DNA of 31,759 nt from Lingula anatina (taxonomy: Eukaryota; Brachiopoda; Lingulata; Lingulida; Lingulidae): positions 35,740 through 67,498 of the forward strand of contig NW_019776156.1 in NCBI RefSeq assembly GCF_001039355.2, in the 5' to 3' direction. Within the stretch, counting starts at the first letter, position 1. Each line of letters starts with the position of its first letter. A program made the translations under genes and the position numbers. A model generated the notes under the pieces. It was not told the DNA's origin, did no database searches, and saw nothing but the letters and a program-made list of their open reading frames with translations. Below are positions 26,310 to 31,759 of the stretch, piece after piece.

Positions 26310-28575
26310 AACTCTCTCCAACTTATTATTTGGCTGTATGCTATTTTAGGTAGTTTCTGTACCAGCTATATAAAGTTCCATTTTATGAATTGAATGCATA
26401 CTAAACAGTAATTAACATCTTTTGATTATTTAAAAAAAAAATGTCTATGACAGGATGAATAGATACCACAGACAATACCAACACGCAGTTTGGTGATTGT
26501 CTCTGAGACAAGCTGTTATTAGGAGGGCGGCCCCAGGGCGTGGCTCCATTATTTCACTGTTTGGTTTCCAAATTATATAATGATAATCTTTGTCATTATA
26601 GTGAAAAAATGCCTGTGGAAAAGTCGGTTTTCTAAACAAACATAGGTGCAGGTACAATGGACAGATTCTTTGTGGTAGCTAGAGTTGTTTTGGTCAGCAT
26701 GTCCAAATGAAATTTTGTTTAGATGCCCAAGTTATGTAAAGGTATTCTGTTATGCTGTTGCCTCAGTGTCATAAGCTCAAAACACTAACTCAATGTTTCT
26801 AGCTGTGCTCTCCGTAATAATGCCCTTCCACATATTAAGTGATGAATAATACAGTTGTTTCTACATTGTGGTCAGCTCCTTGCTAAATGTTCAGTAATGT
26901 TTGTGGTCAAGCTTTGATAGATGATGGTCAGGCAAGCAACCGCTCTGGTCAGTGGCATGCTGAGAGATATAATATGTCGGCATTTCGGGGTTTGTTATAA
27001 TAAGGTAGAAGATCAAAAATGCAGAAATTGGGCAAGTTTTCTAAAAATAAAAGCTAGTAAAGCTTTACCTATGACAGAACTGAAAGAGAGCAGACGTTAG
27101 GAGACTATCTGTCATTTAGTTGTATACCAGTAATATATACCTTGAGCCTGAGGACTACGCAGTAATTAGGATCAAGTAGACACACTCATCTGACCAATAG
27201 CAACCCTAGTAATCACCTGTACTATAATTCCCAATTAAAAAGCTCAGATTGCCAATTGTGTATTTACAATGTTCTTAACTCAGGAACATTTTCAAAGCTT
27301 TTACCTTAATCAAAGAAAGCATGAAGTAATCTTCTGCGCCTGACTCAGAATATAAAAAGGCACAGCATGCATTGTCTTATTATGTAAAGTAGTACCAGTA
27401 GGTGACACACTTGTAGCTCTGAGACCAGCAATTATTGTCATGGAGGGGCAGAATGTGTGTGCCATGTACTGTGACATGGTGTGATTAGGTGATCAGGCTC
27501 TTTGCACACTCTCAGCATCTGGTCGCACACCTTATTAAAGATGGTGGTTTTCTGTGCTCACACCAGTTCTGCTGTAACTAAAATCTTTTTTGTTGGACAA
27601 ATTTAGCTAGCACTGTAGCCTTTAGTCAGCTACAATCACCACCACTGAAAGCAGACACATTTAAGTTTCAGGATCAGACTTCTTCAGAACTGTTTTTATA
27701 TTCCAAAAATTATAATATTGCTATAATCTAAATCCCTTTTTAGAGGCAGTGCCCCTACCTGAGGCAGAAAAAAAAATTACAGCGTGTACAACCAAGAAGA
27801 AAGTACTTGTTTCACCTTTATTGGGAGGAATATGAAATCACTTGAACTCCCTTAATTTACACTTATTCCTACCTTCCATGCACCATGGCTTCTAGTGTTG
27901 CTGGCATGTCATTATGTTGTTTAATGTTGTATTATGTGTTCAGAAGAGTATTATGTCAGACATTCATTGTTGAGGGTTATTGTGAAATACTCTGGGCTGT
28001 CTCCAGGTGATAAACTTTCATGTGGGATCTGTCTCTGAAAGCTTTTGCTCTTTTGGAGTCTGGCCTGAAGCTCGTGAAAGGTAATTGCCCCCTAGCAACC
28101 CCAGGAATCATTTCATTCAGTTAATCTGATTACATTCAGCAGGAGTCCCCATGGCAATGGATCGATCTGTGTGGAATTATAGTTTTATTGAGAATCAATG
28201 GGTCCTATGAAAAAAAGGTGTCAGGGTTGTGCTCGCCCAGGAATCTCAGTAGGAGGCCTCTTCAACCGAGTGTTGTGAGACCAAATAGCAGTAATCGGCC
28301 AATAAAGATAAACCAAGCATTTGTGCCAGTTCTGTGTCCAATATTGGCTGCTGTTTTGTCTGAAAAATGTGATTATTTCTTTAATATATGAGATGCTTGA
28401 AATAAAAAAAGGCCATCTAAGAGGGTTGGATTATAATCACTTCATCAAGAAATGGGCTTATTATGCATGCCACATAGCTTGATGTGCTGATTACATTTCA
28501 TTATTTTATTGAGTTAATTACCTTTTTTTGGGTGCAATAAATTGGTTGTGGTGGTGATGGTGAGAGAGACAGGAA

Positions 28576-28585
28576 GGGGGGGGGG
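28576..28585. repeat. G10 homopolymer tract
   Basis: Ten G follow a GAGAGAGACAGGAA stretch just before the protein-like island at 28600. Confidence 0.8.
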
Positions 28586-30983
28586 CGGTGAGAGAAGTGA
28601 CACAGTTATATTGTTACAAGTACCTGCACACTTATTATAATGTTAGTGTGCGGCTGTGAGATCCCAAAGAGTCTTCTACACATGGGTAGTGGAGGCCACA
28701 TACCTGAAGTTCTCAGGGTCAGTGAAGATGTTGACAGTGCTGTTGTGTTGCAGCAGGGAAAGCCAAAGGACAGGGGTTTGATTACATAGATAAGAGAAGG
28801 CTTAACACACGCCAGCATTCCTCGCTCATTGTCGCTGATCACACGCAATGTAAAGTTTGTTTGTTGGCTGTTCACATAGACCTGGTTATATGGGGCAAGG
28901 ACATGGGCGTTCCTTTTTTTATTCATTAAAAAAAATGTTATTATATGTTGGGTTTGAAAAATATATTATTATGGTGTGTCTAGGAAGGTGGGTGGGGAGA
29001 GAAAAAGAGAGAGACAGAAAAAGAAATTATAACGGGCAGGGAAAATTTATCTGTGGTACATGAATTATAAGGACTAACAACTTCTAGTTGAAGAGGCTGA
29101 CACTATCTTTGTCGTTTTCCCTGTAATCACGACCACACATTTCATTTTGGAGTGATTGCCATTTGAGATAACAGCATTGGTTTGGAAAGGGATTGGTCAT
29201 CGAAAACTACACTTCCTGTTACTGTAACAGCTTTTAAGAGTATGTTTACACATCATATGTAAAAATAAAACAAGTCTGGAGTTATTTTTGACATTGTTAG
29301 CCCATTGTTATGATCAAATTGTTGTCCTTGTAGACTTCTTACGTTTTAATGCACATTGCAGGTGTGTATTTTGGGTGGGAGGGGAATATACATGTGTATA
29401 GTAGATACAAAGGTGGGCTGCTGCTGGGCTGGAGACTGGATGACATCTTCGCTGAGGACAGCATAAAATAAAACCATTTATTTTTTTTCTTTGTACTATT
29501 TTTATTGTTTTCACACACGTTACACAGAATAATGATAAACTTTACTTTCACAGAAGTCTGTATAGTTTACACTTAGAAGATACAGGCCTATATCAGTGAC
29601 TGATTTAGTGACACTTGTAGGTTCCCTTTGATAAAAAGCCAAACAGAGGTCCTTTATCTAAAACTTGAACATCTCAGGTGCCTGTTAAGAAATTCATACT
29701 GAGGTAGAGGGATTGAATTCTTCCTGCCCTTGACTGTACATATATCACATAAAAAGAGCAGTCTTGTCAAAGGTTGACATATACACTAGTTCACAGTGAA
29801 CTTTATACTTCCTCTAGGATGAGTAAGGCATTTGGGCAGAGACGATGACGATGACGTTCATTACAATGTCTGGTATTGCTGCTATTTGGTTAACAATATG
29901 GGGCAGTGCCGCAGTAGCAATTACAGTGATTTAGGCTAGAATGACTTCAGACATGCTAACATGGAAAATAGGCCATCTTTCTTGGTACAACTCTTCCATA
30001 TAAGTGTGTGGACTGTCAGATTGAGATAGGCTTATCACAGGTAACAATGTACAATATCTTTTCTCCGAAGTCCATTCCTTGCAGTGTCTAGCTATGTACA
30101 TACTGTTAACACACAGATATATAAAGTACACTGCCCTGGGATAGCACTCACACTCGCCAATTGAACCAAATGCTAAAACTGACCTAAAATTGGCCTAAAC
30201 AAAATAGGGTTGATTTGACTTGTTTTTGTCAAATTTAAACCATTTGGAGAAAAAATGATCAGCAAAGTAATGATTTGGTTAAGGGGATAAAATTGCTAGT
30301 GCTACCCTAGCTGTGTATATACATGTAACTAGCTTACATTACTTCATCAGACCATCAAAGGAGAAGGGTAATATACAGGGAGGGGGCAATCTGTCTCAGT
30401 GTAAACACACACCTACAAATTAACCATATTGGACTTGAGCAGTTACTATTATATATGGCCTTGTTGGATCCCCAATCAGTTATGAACAGCAATATATCCA
30501 TGATGAAGTACTCGTGGCCATGATGGTTTTACTGCTGATAACATCCTCTCCACCCCTCTTATAAATGATGAATGCCACTGAGGATCTGCTGATAAGCCTT
30601 ATTTTTATCACGTTTAAATAAGTTTTCCATTTTGTGTAAAATCTTGTGTAAGCCCTGTGCAAATCTTCATTTATTCATATCTTGTGAAAAAGAAAAGGGA
30701 ACTAGTTTAGCCCCAGTTCTACAATCTAGCACTAGTCAGGAAGAATAGAGTGATTGAATAAATGCGATACAGATGTTATGGAAGGGAAAATTGCTGTCTG
30801 ATAGGACAAATATGGATTCATCAAAATGTTATTAGTACTAGTTTGTCATAATTACAAATTCAACATGGGACAATGGCACATCAAATTTAACTTGCTGCAG
30901 CTAAACAATAATAGCTTACATACCCAGAAAGATTTTGTAAGAAATTAAAAAATAAAAGAGTCACAGGTGGAGGAGGGGGGGAT

Positions 30984-30994
30984 GGGGGGGGGGG
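30984..30994. repeat. G11 homopolymer tract within a G-rich stretch
   Basis: The tract is part of GGTGGAGGAGGGGGGGATGG followed by eleven G. It is the right-most of eight long poly(G)/poly(C) tracts in the window. Confidence 0.8.
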
Positions 30995-31759
30995 ATGCTT
31001 TTATGAAGTCTTTATGGGCCCAGTCCTCTTGAGTGTGATTGAAGTACGCAGGCTGTTTGTAAGTAATGTGTTTTTGGTATGCTATGGTCTAGTTCATGGG
31101 TAATTAAGACGGTGCTTTTATAATGAGACAACAGATTATAGTTGTATGGTGTGTGCACATCAGAATTAATTTAACTCAGAAACAGGCAGATATATGTCAT
31201 TTGACATCTGAAGATAATATGATTAAATTAGTCCCTATGTGCTTTTATTTATTTATTTTAAAGACATGTTAACATGTAATATTGTGTTGTTGTTATCATT
31301 TGTCACATGTTTAATATCAAGCAATAATAAGTGCCCTAAAGCTTTGCTTACAAAATCACTGAGCATGTTTTTTACGCACAGAATGTATTGACCCTTGTTT
31401 ATTTATTTAACTGGAGGCTCACACAAATGTAAATCTATCTTCCTCTTTTTGAATTAATTTTTTACTTCAAGAAATTTTTAATGCATGAGATCTAGTGTGA
31501 GTCTATGTAATTCTGACTTCTACAATGAGATAATTACTTAGTTTGTTGTAACAGATGCTCAGTTCTTTTAAAGATAATGATGGTAGGATTATAATTAATT
31601 TTTATATTGATAGGAGGTGTTGAATATAATCAGTATTTATGATAATGTCTATGCTGAGTTTTGGCATACATACAAATGATATGACTGCCAACACCTCTGA
31701 ATATGATTGACCTTATTGCTTGCTAATACTGTTTGTTTTACAATTATAATTGATGTGTT

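Larger units (their letters stand above)
20332..31759 (+). other. long intron of the taperin-like gene, running past the window end
   Basis: The donor GTGAGT at 20332 opens this stretch, and no acceptor followed by a convincing phase-0 exon with a V/I-x-F motif was found. The DNA is AT-rich and holds microsatellites, a foldback element at 22098-22290, C/CA tracts at 20645 and 25347, a motif cluster at 27190-28500 and two weak protein-like islands. A nested gene cannot be excluded. Confidence 0.6.

Noticed and set aside
29369-29469. + strand frame ending GLLLGWRLDDIFAEDSIK as a taperin terminal exon
   Set aside because: The nearest acceptor (TTGCAG at 29362) gives a different frame without an RVxF motif, and the upstream part of the frame is AT-rich and unstructured.

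Overview
This is a piece of animal nuclear genome. It has spliced genes with GT..AG introns, AT-rich non-coding DNA, microsatellites, poly(G)/poly(C) tracts and no bacterial-style gene packing. The proteins and the repeat content suggest a marine invertebrate, most likely a lophotrochozoan such as a mollusc. That placement is an inference from overall character; no marker gene fixes it.

Layout. (1) The left third, about 1 to 10,700 on the + strand, is a complete Rab14 small GTPase gene. It has a probable non-coding first exon ending at 93, eight coding exons from 2,396 to 7,564 (214 aa) and a long 3' UTR of about 3.1 kb. (2) A converging gene on the - strand, 12,326 to 17,246, encodes a 416-aa tektin-like coiled-coil protein in six exons. 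It matches TEKTL1 (CCDC105), a protein of sperm/ciliary doublet microtubules. All five of its introns are phase 0. (3) Upstream of it lies a 706-bp divergent intergenic region. It carries an RFX-type X-box 123 bp before the tektin-like start codon and a perfect CRE (TGACGTCA) about 90 bp before the next gene. (4) On the + strand, 17,953 to 20,331 is one large 5' coding exon (793 codons) of a taperin/phostensin family protein, a regulator of protein phosphatase 1 and actin. Two WK-type N-terminal motifs and the conserved block just before the PP1-docking motif identify it. Its donor site at 20,332 opens an intron that fills the remaining 11.4 kb, so the gene is cut by the window end.

The long intron holds a foldback element with 13-bp terminal inverted repeats, simple repeats, a cluster of RFX-like and homeodomain-like motifs near 27.2 to 28.5 kb that may be an enhancer, and two short protein-like islands of uncertain status (26,151 to 26,309 and 28,600 to 28,930).

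The genes are not a pathway cluster. Rab14 is a housekeeping endosome/Golgi trafficking gene. The tektin-like and taperin-like genes share a divergent promoter region and both concern cytoskeletal protrusions (cilia, and actin bundles or stereocilia), which makes shared control plausible but unproven. I did not find a convincing new multi-gene system. The best leads are the ciliary X-box promoter, the RFX-like cluster in the taperin intron and the protein-like islands.
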